A stretch of DNA of 64,000 nt from Rhodocyclaceae bacterium (GTDB lineage: Bacteria; Pseudomonadota; Gammaproteobacteria; Burkholderiales; Rhodocyclaceae): positions 17,623 to 81,622 of the forward strand of contig JAQTNK010000016.1 in assembly GCA_028713915.1 (NCBI GenBank). Direction: 5' to 3'. Under the pieces are notes generated by a model. It ran no database searches and was not told the origin of the DNA. It was given only the letters and a program-made list of their open reading frames with translations. The stretch's first letter is position 1. Every line of letters starts with the position of its first letter. Positions 21,801 through 30,934 of this stretch are shown here, piece by piece. The position numbers and the translations under genes are program-made.

Positions 21801-22551
21801 CTTGTCGCTCGACGACTTCGGCACCGGCTATTCCTCGCTCGCATACTTGAAGCGCTTCCCCTTCAACTTCGTGAAGATCGACAAGTCGTTCATCGCCGAC
21901 ATCGTCCATAACCCCGAAGACGCCGTCATCGCCAAGGCCATCATCGCCCTGGCGCACCGCCTCAACTTGCGCGTCGTCGCCGAAGGCGTGGAAACCGAGG
22001 CGCAGCTCACCTACCTGCGGGCCAACGGCTGCGACGAAATCCAGGGTTTCTACTTCAGCCGCGCCGTACCCAGCGCCTTGTTCGGCGAGATGCTGCGCAC
22101 CGGCAAGCGGCTGGAGTTCGCACCGGTTGCCGAGCCGGGGGCGGCGCGCACGGTGCTGGTGGTCGATGCCGACGCGGCCGCCATCACGACGCTCAAGCGG
22201 CTGCTGCAGACGGAAGGCTGCGACGTCCTGACCGCGGAAAGCGGCGAGCAGGCGCTCGACGTCATGAGCGTGAATGCGGTCCAGGTCATCGTCTGCGATC
22301 AAAGGATGCCGGGCATGTCGGGCACCCAGTTCTGCGGCCGGGTCAAGAGCCTCTACCCGGAAACCGTGCGCATCGTGCTTTCCGGCTACCCGGATATCGA
22401 GGCCGTCGTCGATGCCGTGAACAAGGGCGTCATCTATCGCTTCCTGACCAAGCCGCTGGACGATCGCCTGCTGAAGACGCACGTCCGCGATGCCTTCCGG
22501 CACTATTCCTCGGCCGAAAGCGGCGAAGCCTTCCTCGATTCCGTCGCCTGA
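18781..22551 (+). CDS. REC-GAF-PAS-GAF-GGDEF(degenerate)-EAL-REC signalling protein
   Basis: A 1256-residue cytoplasmic protein. Domains in order: receiver (D52 in VITDILMP, K105), a helical linker (about 145-200), GAF (about 205-355), PAS (about 378-505), GAF (about 510-670), GGDEF (about 680-845), EAL (about 855-1105) and a second receiver (D1173 in CDQRMPG, K1224 in LTKP). The cyclase signature is degenerate, RIGANTF in place of R-GGDEF (residues 761-765), so cyclase activity is unlikely. The EAL domain keeps E890-A-L, NLSAVQ, ELTESAVM, DDFGTGYSSL and EGVET, which suggests active c-di-GMP phosphodiesterase. The terminal receiver resembles those of RpfG-type regulators. It overlaps the dual-receiver gene and probably receives phosphate from the upstream kinase. 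Confidence 0.93.
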   Translation: MAKILVVDDRLTNRQYLMTLLGYYGHELFEAANGAEALDVVRAVKPDLVITDILMPTMDGYQFALQLRADAAGPQPRLIFYTATYSAPAAQDMAASCGVDAVLMKPCDPADLLATVNRLLGIAEKTAAVAAAAPEAAGAPALPADYNLTKYITKLQMTKRGFDDIVVRNLKTVLERELADLLADEFSEDIADLRRLLFRLTVLIEVSTETAAERDPARLVEIFFGAACEVINSHYAAIAMFDEHDRTLRHLYSKDVPVGPLQRNPLHGALGALAAGQRALRWDGVAARANIGELPPGHPAVANLLGVAIAARGQTYGWLYFADKHGDQAFSEEDERFAAILVEKLALMYENVMFYDLIQRHAAQLQVESTQRAAAEVRLRESEQRFRQLAENVRDVFFLDSIAGETLYVNPAYEDIWGRSRDSLYAAPWSWTEPIHDDDKDAAVARFQKALRTSGEFDFEFRIVRQDGQLRWIRARGFPARNEAGEIFRVAGIFEDVSERKEQEEKIARLSRIQRVLSGINSAIVRIHERGALFQEACRIAVEFGQFALASIAVLDPETGALATLTMHGEDAEVFSAMRDRPGEDMGTTGEALRTGKPSFCNDLALEPRLSELRAEMLEHGYRSVISLPLLLDGAVTGMIELCSRDADFFDADELPLLEELAGDVSFALAFIAKTEKLDYLAYYDALTGLPNSTLFHDRLSQLVLGAAPETEKIAVIVVDLDRFAEINDRLGRHAGDILLKLVAKRLDQALTEPITVARIGANTFAAAVGGLQRGADAVSILQERIFEPLARPFDVSGIDMQLSARAGIALFPDDGGDAHTLFKHAESALKQTKASGAARFLYYSAEANARIAARLALEQQMREAIRAQQFVLHYQPRVDLASGLIVGAEALIRWQHPERGLLEPDEFIPLAEQNGLIEAIGDWVIDSVCAQQVAWLARYGATVPVAFNLSAVQIGKADFLTTLQQALAGRDLDKKYLEVELTESAVMENLDDAMRTLSALRALGIALSLDDFGTGYSSLAYLKRFPFNFVKIDKSFIADIVHNPEDAVIAKAIIALAHRLNLRVVAEGVETEAQLTYLRANGCDEIQGFYFSRAVPSALFGEMLRTGKRLEFAPVAEPGAARTVLVVDADAAAITTLKRLLQTEGCDVLTAESGEQALDVMSVNAVQVIVCDQRMPGMSGTQFCGRVKSLYPETVRIVLSGYPDIEAVVDAVNKGVIYRFLTKPLDDRLLKTHVRDAFRHYSSAESGEAFLDSVA

Positions 22552-22587
22552 GGACGCGCGGCGCGCGGCCCCATCTACGCTCCACGC

Positions 22588-23319
22588 TTAGCCGAGCTTG
22601 GCCCGTTCTTCGCGCTGCACCTGCGTGACGAAGCGTTGCAGATCATTTTCCTGCGGGTGCGTCAGCTTGACGAAGCGGCAGCCCAGCCGTCCCGTATTCT
22701 TGTAGCCGCGCGTCACCGTGCCGACGAAGCAGACGGCCAGGTCCATTTCCAGCTTGCCGTACTTGCCGAGGTCGATGGTGGCGCGCGGGATGACTTGTCC
22801 GGGCGTGAAAGGCAGCGTCTCCTCCGGCGCTTCGAGGCCGACGCCGCCGATGCCGATGTCGACGACCGCCATCTCCCACGGCGTGGCGGCCTCGCCGAGC
22901 TTGAAGCTGCACGGCCGCCGCTGGGTCAGCGGCAGCGACAGGCGGAAGAAGTCGCGGCGCTGCATGCGCACGAACCGCTGCGGAATCGCCGTGGCGAAGG
23001 CGGGCCGCCCCTGGTAGTTCGTCTTCCAGATGCGGCTGGCGATGAACTGGTTGCGCACGCCTTGCGGATTGGCGATGAAGAAGGTGCGCGGACTGTCCAG
23101 CAGACGCGCGTTGATCTCTTCGCTGCCGCCCCAGTCGAAGACCAGGGTGTCGGTTTCCTCGTCGATCTCGAGCAGTACCGTGAGGAAGGTTTCGCGGCCT
23201 TCGTCGAAGATCACGCTGACGAGTTCGCCGTCGTTGATCAGTTGGCGCAGGTAGAACGCGATTTCGCGCCGGAACGTGATGTCGAACGCTGCTGCGTTGT
23301 CTTCCGGAGTCGCGATCAT
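22588..23319 (-). CDS. YcgR-like flagellar brake / PilZ-domain protein
   Basis: A 243-residue protein with an N-terminal YcgR-type beta domain (about 10-115) and a C-terminal PilZ domain. The c-di-GMP-binding arginines are present in RRDFFR (R121, R122, R126). The second motif reads DIGIGG (D154-G159), with Gly in place of the usual Ser of DxSxxG. Such proteins bind c-di-GMP and slow flagellar motors or control other outputs. ATG 23319 overlaps the miaA stop as ATGA, so the gene is translated from the mutL-miaA transcript, and it converges on the REC-EAL gene across 36 bp. Confidence 0.88.
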   Translation of the reverse strand: MIATPEDNAAAFDITFRREIAFYLRQLINDGELVSVIFDEGRETFLTVLLEIDEETDTLVFDWGGSEEINARLLDSPRTFFIANPQGVRNQFIASRIWKTNYQGRPAFATAIPQRFVRMQRRDFFRLSLPLTQRRPCSFKLGEAATPWEMAVVDIGIGGVGLEAPEETLPFTPGQVIPRATIDLGKYGKLEMDLAVCFVGTVTRGYKNTGRLGCRFVKLTHPQENDLQRFVTQVQREERAKLG

Positions 23320-24266
23320 GGACGAGAAAGGGAGCCCGCAAGGTGGTTGTCGACGAGTTGCGCTATTTTCGCTTGGGACGAGGTGTCTAGGCAATCGATA
23401 AGCGCAAGATCCGGCGTGGACTTGAGCCAGGTCAGTTGCCGCTTGGCGAACTGGCGCGTGGCGAAGACGCCGCGATCGCGCAGTTCGGCGGCGGGCAGCC
23501 GCCCTTCCAGCATCTCCCAGACCTGGCGGTAGCCGACGCAGCGCATCGACGGCAGGCTGCCGTGGAGCGTGTAGCGGCGGCGCAGCATTGCCACTTCGGC
23601 CACCAGGCCCCCGGCCAGCATGGCGTCGAAGCGCCGGGCGATGCGTTCGTGCAGCAAGGCGCGGTCGCCGGGCAGCAAGGCGAGTGCGAGCGGCCGGTAG
23701 GGCGGCACATCCGCTGCCTGGCGCGCGAAGATGGCGTCGAGCGGCTCGCCCGTCAGGCGCACGACTTCGAGCGCGCGCTGGATGCGCTGGGAATCGGCGG
23801 GGGCGAGCCGCGCCGCCGTGGCCGGATCGAGCCGCGCCAGTTCGGCATGCAGGGCGGGCCAGCCGCGCTCCTGCGCGGCGGCGGCGATGGCGGCGCGCAG
23901 CGCGGCATCGGCCGGCGGCAGGTCGGCAAGGCCTTCGCGCAGCGCCTTGAAATAGAGCATGGTGCCGCCCACCAGCAGCGGCACGTGCCCGCGTGCGGTG
24001 ATCTCGGCCATGACGCGCAGGGCATCGGCGCGAAAGCGCGCGGCCGAATAGCTTTCCTCGGGCGAGACGAGATCGATCAAGTGGTGCGGAAAGCGCGCCA
24101 GCGTGTCGCGGTCGGGCTTGGCCGTGCCGATGTCCATGTCGCGGAACACCTGCGCCGAATCGACGCTGACGAGCTCGACGGGAAAGCGCGCGGCGAGTTC
24201 CATGGCGACGGCGGTCTTGCCGCTCGCCGTCGGCCCCATGAGGAGAATGGCCGGTGGCAACGTCAT
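23316..24266 (-). CDS. miaA: tRNA dimethylallyltransferase
   Basis: A 316-residue enzyme that adds the isopentenyl group to A37 of tRNAs reading codons beginning with U. Motifs: P-loop [56 protein letters not shown] and the [14 protein letters not shown] tail. It overlaps mutL at the front (ATGA) and the PilZ gene at the end, so all three are coupled. Length is normal. Confidence 0.97.
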   Translation of the reverse strand: MTLPPAILLMGPTASGKTAVAMELAARFPVELVSVDSAQVFRDMDIGTAKPDRDTLARFPHHLIDLVSPEESYSAARFRADALRVMAEITARGHVPLLVGGTMLYFKALREGLADLPPADAALRAAIAAAAQERGWPALHAELARLDPATAARLAPADSQRIQRALEVVRLTGEPLDAIFARQAADVPPYRPLALALLPGDRALLHERIARRFDAMLAGGLVAEVAMLRRRYTLHGSLPSMRCVGYRQVWEMLEGRLPAAELRDRGVFATRQFAKRQLTWLKSTPDLALIDCLDTSSQAKIAQLVDNHLAGSLSRP

Positions 24267-26029
24267 TTGCCGCGCATGAAAAGCTTGTCGAGGTCCGTCA
24301 TGGTGAGCTGCACCCAGGTCGGCCGGCCGTGGTTGCACTGGTCGGCGCGTTCGGTGGCTTCCATCTGGCGCAGCAGCGCATTCATTTCCGGCAGGGCGAG
24401 GGCGCGGTGCGCGCGCACCGCGCCGTGGCAGGCCATGGTGGCGAGAATCTCGTTGCGGCGGGATTCGACGATGCGGCTGGCCGGCTGTTCGGCGAGTTCG
24501 GCGAGCAGGCTGCGCACCAGCGCCGCGACATCGCCGCCGGCGAGCAGCGCTGGCACGGCGCGCACGGCCAGCTGCTGCGGACCGGCGGGCGCCACGTCGA
24601 AGCCGAGGTCGCGCAAGGCGTCGGCGTTTTCTTCGGCGCTGGCCATTTCGCCGGCGTCGGCGGCGATCAGCGCCGGCACCAGCAGCGCCTGCAGCGCCGG
24701 CGGACCGGCATCGAGCGCGTTCTTGAGCTTCTCGTAGAGGATGCGCTCGTGGCCGGCGTGCATGTCGACGAGAACGAGGCCGGCCGCGTTTTGCGCCAGG
24801 ATGTAGACGCCGTGCAGCTGGGCGATGGCGTAGCCCAAGGGCGCCGTGCCGGCGCCGTCTTCCGCCGCCGCCGGCGCGGCAAACGGGGCGCCCGCCGGCT
24901 CGCTGCGTTCGGCCGCCGCGGCGGCGCTGGCGAAGGCCTGTCGCGCGAAATCGAGGTAGGCACCGGCGTCGGGTTCGCGCATGACGAAGCCGGTCTGGCG
25001 CAGCGGCGGCGCGAATGCCGGTGCCGCCGCCACCGGCGCCGGCCGCGCTGCGCCCAGCGGCGCCGCCAGCGCCCGCGTCAGGGCGTGGAAGACGAACTGA
25101 TGCACGCCGCGGCTGTCGCGAAAGCGCACCTCGGTCTTGGCCGGATGCACGTTGACGTCCACGCCGGCCGGGTCGAGCTCGAGGAACAACGCATAGGCCG
25201 GATGGCGGCTGCCGTGCAGGACATCGGCATAAGCTTCGCGAGCGGCGTGGGCGAGCAGCTTGTCGCGCACGAAGCGGCCGTTGACGAAGAAATACTGCTC
25301 GTCGCGGCCGGCGCGCGAATAGGCGGGCAGGGCGGCATAGCCGGCGAGCCGCAGCGGGCCGGCGACGGCGTCGACGAGACGGCCGTGGGCGAAGAACTCG
25401 TCGCCGAAAATCTCGCGCAGGCGGCGCTCGGCGTCGCCGGCCGCCAGGCGGCGCTTGACGGCGCGGTCGTGCGTCAGCGCAAAAGCCACGCCGGGCCGCG
25501 CCAGCGCCATGCGGCGCACGACTTCGTCGCAGTGGGCGAACTCGGTGTTCGCGGTCTTCAGGAACTTGCGCCGCGCCGGCGTGTTGTAGTAGAGGTCGGC
25601 GACTTCGATGACGGTGCCGGCGGCGAGCGCGGCCGGCTCGGCGGCGGTGCCGTTCCGGATGCGCCAGGCATGGGCGGCGTCGGCGGTGCGGCTGGTGACG
25701 CTCAGGCGTGCGACGGCGGCCATGGACGCCAGCGCCTCGCCGCGGAAGCCATAGCTGGCGACGCACTCGAGATCGGCGAGCGAGGCAATCTTGCTCGTGG
25801 CATGGCGGGCGAGCGCCAGGGGCAGGTCGTCCTTCGCGATGCCGCCGCCGTCGTCGGCGACGCGGATCAGCCGGACGCCGCCTTCTTCGATCTGCACGTC
25901 GATCCGGGTGGCGCCGGCGTCGAGACTGTTCTCGATCAGCTCCTTCAGCACCGAGGCCGGGCGTTCGACGACCTCGCCGGCGGCGATCTGGCTGATGAGA
26001 AGGTCGGGAAGGGCGTAAATGCGCGACAC
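24263..26029 (-). CDS. mutL: DNA mismatch repair protein MutL
   Basis: A 588-residue GHKL ATPase. The N-terminal half shows [35 protein letters not shown] and [10 protein letters not shown]. The C-terminal domain contains [12 protein letters not shown] (D422, H424, E428, E433), which fits the DQHA-x2-E-x4-E endonuclease motif with Met replacing Gln. This suggests a latent nicking MutL of the kind found where MutH is absent. A GTG start is used because it begins directly at [12 protein letters not shown], the standard N-terminus; the frame stays open upstream. It heads the mutL-miaA-pilZ operon and is divergent from the DedA gene. Confidence 0.95.
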   Translation of the reverse strand: MSRIYALPDLLISQIAAGEVVERPASVLKELIENSLDAGATRIDVQIEEGGVRLIRVADDGGGIAKDDLPLALARHATSKIASLADLECVASYGFRGEALASMAAVARLSVTSRTADAAHAWRIRNGTAAEPAALAAGTVIEVADLYYNTPARRKFLKTANTEFAHCDEVVRRMALARPGVAFALTHDRAVKRRLAAGDAERRLREIFGDEFFAHGRLVDAVAGPLRLAGYAALPAYSRAGRDEQYFFVNGRFVRDKLLAHAAREAYADVLHGSRHPAYALFLELDPAGVDVNVHPAKTEVRFRDSRGVHQFVFHALTRALAAPLGAARPAPVAAAPAFAPPLRQTGFVMREPDAGAYLDFARQAFASAAAAAERSEPAGAPFAAPAAAEDGAGTAPLGYAIAQLHGVYILAQNAAGLVLVDMHAGHERILYEKLKNALDAGPPALQALLVPALIAADAGEMASAEENADALRDLGFDVAPAGPQQLAVRAVPALLAGGDVAALVRSLLAELAEQPASRIVESRRNEILATMACHGAVRAHRALALPEMNALLRQMEATERADQCNHGRPTWVQLTMTDLDKLFMRGK

Positions 26030-26122
26030 CGGCGGATTATAGCGGTGCCGGGGCGGCGGGCCGCCGTTGCCGATGCGCGGTAGAATGCGCGCCTCGCAAC
26101 GCCACGTCTCCGGTCCCAGCGC

Positions 26123-26767
26123 ATGGATTTCCTCGCCCCGTTGGTCGACATCGTCCTCCATCTCGACAAGCATCTCGCCCTGCTGGTGGTCCAGTATGGC
26201 GTTTGGATATATGCGCTGCTGTTCCTGATCGTCTTCTGCGAGACCGGCCTCGTCGTGACGCCCTTCCTGCCCGGCGATTCGCTGCTGTTCGTATCCGGCG
26301 CGCTGGCGGCGACCGGCGGCATGGACATGGCGGCGCTGATCGGCGTGCTGCTGGCGGCGGCGGTGCTCGGCGACAACTGCAACTACTGGATCGGCCGCTG
26401 GATCGGCAAGCGCGTGCTGCACTGGGGCGCAGGCGCGCCGCGCTTCTTCAACCGCGGCGCCTACGACCAGGCGCATGGCTTCTACGAGCGCTGGGGCGGC
26501 CTGACCATGACGCTGGCGCGCTTCATCCCGCTGGTGCGCACCTTCGCGCCCTTCGTCGCCGGCGTGGCGCGCATGACTTACGTGCGCTACTTCGCCTTCG
26601 ACCTGCTCGGCGCCGTCGTCTGGGTGGTGTCGCTGTCGGCGGCCGGTTTCTGGTTCGGCAACCTGCCGGCCGTGAAGAACAACCTCTCCGTCGTCATCGT
26701 CGTCATCGTCGGCATATCGCTGGCGCCTATCGCCGTCGGCTGGCTGCGGCAGCGTTTCGCCCGTTGA
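26123..26767 (+). CDS. DedA/SNARE-associated family membrane protein
   Basis: A 214-residue inner-membrane protein. Family hallmarks are FCETGLVVTPFLPGDSLLF near residue 38, GDNCNYWIGRWIG, and the membrane motif RFIPLVRTFAPFVAG with its two Arg residues. DedA proteins support envelope function and include undecaprenyl-phosphate and lipid flippases. A TAGAAT hexamer at 26081-26086 may be the -10 of this gene. It is divergent from mutL. Confidence 0.9.
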   Translation: MDFLAPLVDIVLHLDKHLALLVVQYGVWIYALLFLIVFCETGLVVTPFLPGDSLLFVSGALAATGGMDMAALIGVLLAAAVLGDNCNYWIGRWIGKRVLHWGAGAPRFFNRGAYDQAHGFYERWGGLTMTLARFIPLVRTFAPFVAGVARMTYVRYFAFDLLGAVVWVVSLSAAGFWFGNLPAVKNNLSVVIVVIVGISLAPIAVGWLRQRFAR

Positions 26768-26812
26768 AACATGGCCTTGGGGCGCGCTTGGCGGTATGCG
26801 CTAACATAGGTC

Positions 26813-27520
26813 ATGCGCGTTTCCCTGCTGGCAGCGGCGTTTTCGGCAGTCTTGACGGCCTGCACCGCCACGTCCGGTTCGGGGCCGCAAGGCACGACCG
26901 GCTTCGATCCGGCCCAGCTCGCCAAGACCGATGTCGACCGCATTACCGATGCGCATCGCCGCGAGATTTTCGCCAGCCTGCACCTGCTGGCCGAGAAGCT
27001 CTACCGGCGCAATCCGCGCGAATGGCGCAAGTCGGCGGCTAGCGTCGAGGCGGCGGTGGGGCGGATCTTCGAGCCGCGCTATGCCTGGCGCCTGCCCGAG
27101 TTCGAGGGCAAGTGGGGCACCGAACTGGTGTTGCTGGGCTTGCGCGAAGACTATCGGGGCGACCGCGTCGCCGCGTTCATCGGTGGCTTGGGGGGGATGC
27201 TGCATGCCGCTTTCGAAGAAAAAACGGAGTTTTTCGTGACCGACGACCTCGATCCGCAGAAGCTTTACAACAGCGCGCGCAACGTCGAGATCGCCGCCTG
27301 GAAACTGGCCCAGGCGCACGACGCGGAGGGCCGTCCGCTGCTGCTTTCCAATGAGATGAATCCGGAATACAACCTGAGTTTCGAGCGCGAGTTCGGCAAG
27401 ATGATCGGCAACCTGGACCTGCTCACCGACGTCGTCGCCGACAAGACCCACCGCGGCATCGTCAAGGCGATCCAGAGCGTGGCGTCGTTCATGTTCCTTC
27501 CCGTCGCGGGCCTGAAATAA
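26813..27520 (+). CDS. putative lipoprotein of unknown function
   Basis: A 235-residue protein with a lipoprotein signal (lipobox LTAC, Cys at residue 17). I do not recognise the family. The mature part has mixed helical sequence with HRREIFASLHLLAEKLYRRNPREW near its start, a central GGLGGMLHAAF segment, and a C-terminus rich in Val, Phe and Pro. It ends in TAATG shared with the purN start, so it is coupled to purN, although a functional link to purine synthesis is not implied. Confidence 0.8.
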   Translation: MRVSLLAAAFSAVLTACTATSGSGPQGTTGFDPAQLAKTDVDRITDAHRREIFASLHLLAEKLYRRNPREWRKSAASVEAAVGRIFEPRYAWRLPEFEGKWGTELVLLGLREDYRGDRVAAFIGGLGGMLHAAFEEKTEFFVTDDLDPQKLYNSARNVEIAAWKLAQAHDAEGRPLLLSNEMNPEYNLSFEREFGKMIGNLDLLTDVVADKTHRGIVKAIQSVASFMFLPVAGLK

Positions 27521-28152
27521 TGAAGTCATATGTCATATTGATCTCGGGGCGCGGCAGCAACATGCAGGCGCTGATCGCGGCGCAACTGCCGGGCCGCTGC
27601 GCCGCGGTGATCTCCAATCGGCCCGATGCCGCGGGTCTCGCCTGGGCCGCGGCGCGCGGCGTGCCGACCGCCGTCGTCGACCACAAGGCGTTTGCCAGTC
27701 GCGCGGCTTTCGATGCGGCGCTGGCGGCGGAGATCGAGCGCCACGCGCCCGATCTCGTGCTGCTGGCGGGCTTCATGCGCGTATTGGGGCAGGACTTCGT
27801 CAAGCGCTTCGACGGCCGCATGCTCAACATCCACCCGTCGCTGCTGCCGTCGTTCCCGGGCCTGCACACGCATGCCGCGGCGCTGGCGGCAGGCGTCAAG
27901 ATCCATGGCTGCACCGTGCATTTCGTGACACCCTCGCTCGACTGCGGGCCGATCGTCGTGCAGGCGGCGGTCCCGGTGCTGCCGGGCGACAGCGAAGCTG
28001 CGCTGGCGGCGCGCGTCCTGGCCCAGGAGCACGTCGTCTATGCGCAGGCGGCGCGCTGGTTCCTCGAAGGGCGCATTGCCGTCATCGACGGCCACGTGCA
28101 GTTGGCCGGCGCGGCCAACGCCGACGGCGCGCTGCGCGTGCCGCTGGATTGA
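27520..28152 (+). CDS. purN: phosphoribosylglycinamide formyltransferase
   Basis: A 210-residue GAR transformylase using 10-formyl-tetrahydrofolate. Signatures: LISGRGSNMQAL (phosphate loop), LLAGFMRVL, the catalytic Asn-His in MLNIHPSLLPSFPG, HGCTVHFVT and the Asp in SLDCGPIV. The ATG overlaps the stop of the preceding lipoprotein gene. The DUF3108 gene follows after 3 bp. Confidence 0.97.
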   Translation: MKSYVILISGRGSNMQALIAAQLPGRCAAVISNRPDAAGLAWAAARGVPTAVVDHKAFASRAAFDAALAAEIERHAPDLVLLAGFMRVLGQDFVKRFDGRMLNIHPSLLPSFPGLHTHAAALAAGVKIHGCTVHFVTPSLDCGPIVVQAAVPVLPGDSEAALAARVLAQEHVVYAQAARWFLEGRIAVIDGHVQLAGAANADGALRVPLD

Positions 28153-28155
28153 GGA

Positions 28156-29127
28156 ATGCCCTTCGCCATCGCCTTGGCGGTCTCGGTCTTGCTGCATGCC
28201 GCGGCGATCGTCATGCCGGGGTGGGCGCTGCCGGGCGATGCCGAGCCCGAGCCGCAGCCGCTCGAGGCGCGGCTGGTGCTGCCGGCGCAGCCGGCGCCGG
28301 TCGCCGCGGCAGCGCCGAAGCCGCATCCGCGCCCGACCCGGCGCGCGCCGCCGGCGACGCCTGTCGATGCCGATGGGCCGGCGCCGGCGGCCGCAGCGCC
28401 GGAGGCGGTCGCCGCGGCAGCGGAGCCCGATGCCGCGGCGGCCGCGCCGGCGGTTGTGGTGCCGCCTGCGCCGGTTGCGCTGCCGCCACCGCCGCCGCCG
28501 TCGCCGCCCTGGGCGCACCAGGGCCATGTGCGCTACCTCGTTCGCTATGGCGACGGCGGTTTCATCATCGGCGAGCGGACCGAGGCATGGCGCATCGACG
28601 GTGAGCATTACGCCATCCGCTCGTCGTTCGAACCGAAAGGCCTGGCGGCGCTGCGCGGACGGACGCGGACGCAGACCAGCAGCGGCGAGGTGACGGCCGC
28701 GGGCCTGCGCCCGCATGAATTTCGCGACCAGCGCGAGGGCCGCGACGCGGACGTCGCCACTTTCGACTGGGCCGGCGCGCAGATCGTCTTCTCCGGCGGG
28801 CGCGCGGCCGGCCGCCTGGCGGACGGGACGGAGGATCTGACCTCGGTGTTCTATCAACTCGCCTGGCTGGCGCCGCGGCAGGACGTGGAGTTCGCCGTGG
28901 CGACCGGCAGCCGCGTCGGCCGCTGGACCTTCGAATGGGTCGGCGAGGAAAAGCTGGAACTGGCGACGGGCATCGTCGCCACGCTGCATCTGCGCACCCG
29001 CGCGGATGGCGACAGTACTGAAGTGTGGCTGGCCCCGGCGTACGGCGGCCTGCCGGTTAAAATCCGCTATGTCGATCGCAAGGGCGACGCATTCGAGCAG
29101 ACGGCGGACCTACTGGACCTGAATTGA
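28156..29127 (+). CDS. DUF3108 domain protein with Pro/Ala-rich linker
   Basis: A 323-residue protein with an N-terminal hydrophobic anchor or uncleaved signal (about residues 4-22), a long low-complexity Pro/Ala segment (about 30-125) that would span the periplasm, and a C-terminal beta-rich domain of DUF3108 type (about 125-320), with RYLVRYGDGGFIIGERTEAW and WLAPAYGGLPVKIRYVDRKGD. The function of the family is unknown; an envelope role is likely from topology. The purN-DUF3108-RsmB-like order is common in betaproteobacteria. Confidence 0.85.
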   Translation: MPFAIALAVSVLLHAAAIVMPGWALPGDAEPEPQPLEARLVLPAQPAPVAAAAPKPHPRPTRRAPPATPVDADGPAPAAAAPEAVAAAAEPDAAAAAPAVVVPPAPVALPPPPPPSPPWAHQGHVRYLVRYGDGGFIIGERTEAWRIDGEHYAIRSSFEPKGLAALRGRTRTQTSSGEVTAAGLRPHEFRDQREGRDADVATFDWAGAQIVFSGGRAAGRLADGTEDLTSVFYQLAWLAPRQDVEFAVATGSRVGRWTFEWVGEEKLELATGIVATLHLRTRADGDSTEVWLAPAYGGLPVKIRYVDRKGDAFEQTADLLDLN

Positions 29128-29128
29128 C

Positions 29129-30385
29129 ATGAGCATAACTGCAAAAATGATCGAAGGCGCCGCGGTGATGACCGCGGAACTGCTCAAGTTCGCCCAGCCG
29201 GCCGATGCCGCGCTCTCCCATTATTTCCGCGCCCAGAAGACCGGCAGCCGCGAGCGCGCCTTCATCGCCGAGACGGCGTATGCCGTGCTGCGCCGCCGCC
29301 GCTGGCTGACGCGCCTGGCCGGCGCCGACGCCAACCCCGGGCAACTTGCGCTGGCGGCGCTGGTGCGCATCCAGGGCGTGAACCTGCGCCAGCTCGAAGT
29401 GGCGCTCGATGCCGACGAGATGGCCTGGGTGGTCGCGTTCAAGGCCAGGCCCGAGCCGCAGCTGACGCTCGCCGAGCAAGCGGATTTTCCCGACTGGCTG
29501 GCCGAGCGGCTGGCGGCGCGCATGAGCGCCGACGAAATCCTCGAACTGGCCCGCGCCCTCAACCGGCCGGCACCGCTCGACTTGCGCGTCAATGAGTTCA
29601 AGGCCAAGCGCGCGGACGTGCTGGCGCAATTCGCCGCCGAAGGCCTTGCCGCCGAGCCTTGCCCCTATTCGCCGCAGGGCATTCGCCTCAAGAGCAAGCC
29701 GGCGCTCTCGCGCCACCCGCTCTACCTTGCCGGCAGCATCGAGGTGCAGGACGAAGGCTCGCAGCTGCTCGGCTATCTGCTGGCGCCGAAGCGCGGCGAG
29801 ATGGTGGTGGACTTCTGCGCCGGCGCCGGCGGCAAGACGCTGCTGCTCGGCGCGCTGATGCGCTCGACCGGCCGGCTGTATGCCTTCGACGTTTCCGACA
29901 AGCGCCTGGCGAAACTCAAGCCGCGCGTGGCGCGTTCGGGCTTGTCGAACGTCCATCCGGCGTGCCTGTCGGGCGAGAACGATCCGCGCGTGAAGCGGCT
30001 GGCCGGCAAGATCGACCGCGTGCTGGTCGACGCGCCCTGCTCGGGGCTCGGCACGCTGCGGCGCAATCCCGACCTCAAGTGGCGGCAGACGCCGGAGAGC
30101 GTGGCCGAGCTGACGCGCAAGCAGGCCGACATCCTCGCCGGCGCGTCGCGCCTGCTCAAGCCCGGCGGCCGCCTCGTCTATGCCACTTGCAGCATTCTCG
30201 ACGAGGAGAACGCCGGCATCGTCGACGCCTTCCTGCAGGCGCATCCCGACTTCCATCGCCTTTCGGCCCGGGACCTGCTCGCCAAGCAGGGCATCGCGCT
30301 CGACTGCGGCGATGACATGCGGCTGATGCCGCACCGGCATGGCACCGACGGCTTCTATGCCGCGGTGCTGGAGCGCAGCAGGTGA
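29129..30385 (+). CDS. RsmB-like rRNA (cytosine-C5) methyltransferase
   Basis: A 418-residue SAM-dependent RNA m5C methyltransferase of the RsmB/NOP2 group. An N-terminal NusB-like helical part occupies about 1-140. The catalytic domain shows VVDFCAGAGGKTLLLG (SAM site), YAFDVSDKRL, the motif IV cysteine in VDAPCSGLGTLRRNPD and the motif VI catalytic cysteine in VYATCSILDEEN. It starts 1 bp after the DUF3108 gene and its stop overlaps an alternative GTG of the next gene. The target base is probably 16S rRNA but cannot be assigned precisely. Confidence 0.92.
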   Translation: MSITAKMIEGAAVMTAELLKFAQPADAALSHYFRAQKTGSRERAFIAETAYAVLRRRRWLTRLAGADANPGQLALAALVRIQGVNLRQLEVALDADEMAWVVAFKARPEPQLTLAEQADFPDWLAERLAARMSADEILELARALNRPAPLDLRVNEFKAKRADVLAQFAAEGLAAEPCPYSPQGIRLKSKPALSRHPLYLAGSIEVQDEGSQLLGYLLAPKRGEMVVDFCAGAGGKTLLLGALMRSTGRLYAFDVSDKRLAKLKPRVARSGLSNVHPACLSGENDPRVKRLAGKIDRVLVDAPCSGLGTLRRNPDLKWRQTPESVAELTRKQADILAGASRLLKPGGRLVYATCSILDEENAGIVDAFLQAHPDFHRLSARDLLAKQGIALDCGDDMRLMPHRHGTDGFYAAVLERSR

Positions 30386-30387
30386 CG

Positions 30388-30927
30388 ATGCGCATCGTCC
30401 TGCTGCTGGTCGCCGCCTTGCTGGCGCCGGCGGCAGCGGCGCTGGGACCGCTGCCGGCGCAGGGCACGGTCGAAGTCTATTTCACGCCCTGGGACGACGC
30501 CGAGGGCGCGTTGCTGCGCACCATCGGGCAGGCGCGGCACAGCATCCACGTCCAGGCCTATACCTTCAGCAGCCGCAACCTCGCCTGGGCGCTGGGCGAG
30601 GCGAAGAAGCGCGGCGTCGCCATCGAGATGCTCACCGACCGCGAGCAGGCGACGAAGAACGAGCACAGCCTCGTCAATGCGCTCCACGACGCCGGCATCC
30701 CGGTCTGGTTCGAAGTGCGCTATGCCAGCGCCCACAACAAGGTCATGCTCGTCGATGCGGAGGAAGGCGATCCCGTCGTCGTCACCGGCAGCTACAATTT
30801 CACGTTCTCGGCGCAGGCGCGCAATGCCGAGAATCTCGTCATCCTGCGCGGCAACGCGCCGCTGGCGCGCGCCTATCTCGACAACTGGCGGCGCCATCGG
30901 CGGGACGCCGTGCCCTATTCGAGGTGA
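30388..30927 (+). CDS. exported phospholipase-D-family nuclease
   Basis: A 179-residue protein with a signal peptide (residues 1-19) and one PLD domain. The HKD motif is H116-N-K118-x4-D123, followed by TGSYNFT, as in the single-domain Nuc endonucleases, which form the active site by dimerising. Such enzymes hydrolyse nucleic acids or other phosphodiesters in the periplasm or outside. ATG 30388 has AGGTG close upstream; the alternative GTG 30382 overlaps the preceding stop and would add two residues. Confidence 0.9.
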   Translation: MRIVLLLVAALLAPAAAALGPLPAQGTVEVYFTPWDDAEGALLRTIGQARHSIHVQAYTFSSRNLAWALGEAKKRGVAIEMLTDREQATKNEHSLVNALHDAGIPVWFEVRYASAHNKVMLVDAEEGDPVVVTGSYNFTFSAQARNAENLVILRGNAPLARAYLDNWRRHRRDAVPYSR

Positions 30928-30934
30928 ACGCGAC

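Noticed and set aside
18661..22503. A 1280-codon open frame antisense to the REC-GAF-PAS-GAF-GGDEF-EAL-REC gene
   Set aside because: It is a high-GC codon-bias shadow: Arg/Ala/Gly/Gln/His-rich, without domains, and fully opposite a multi-domain gene.
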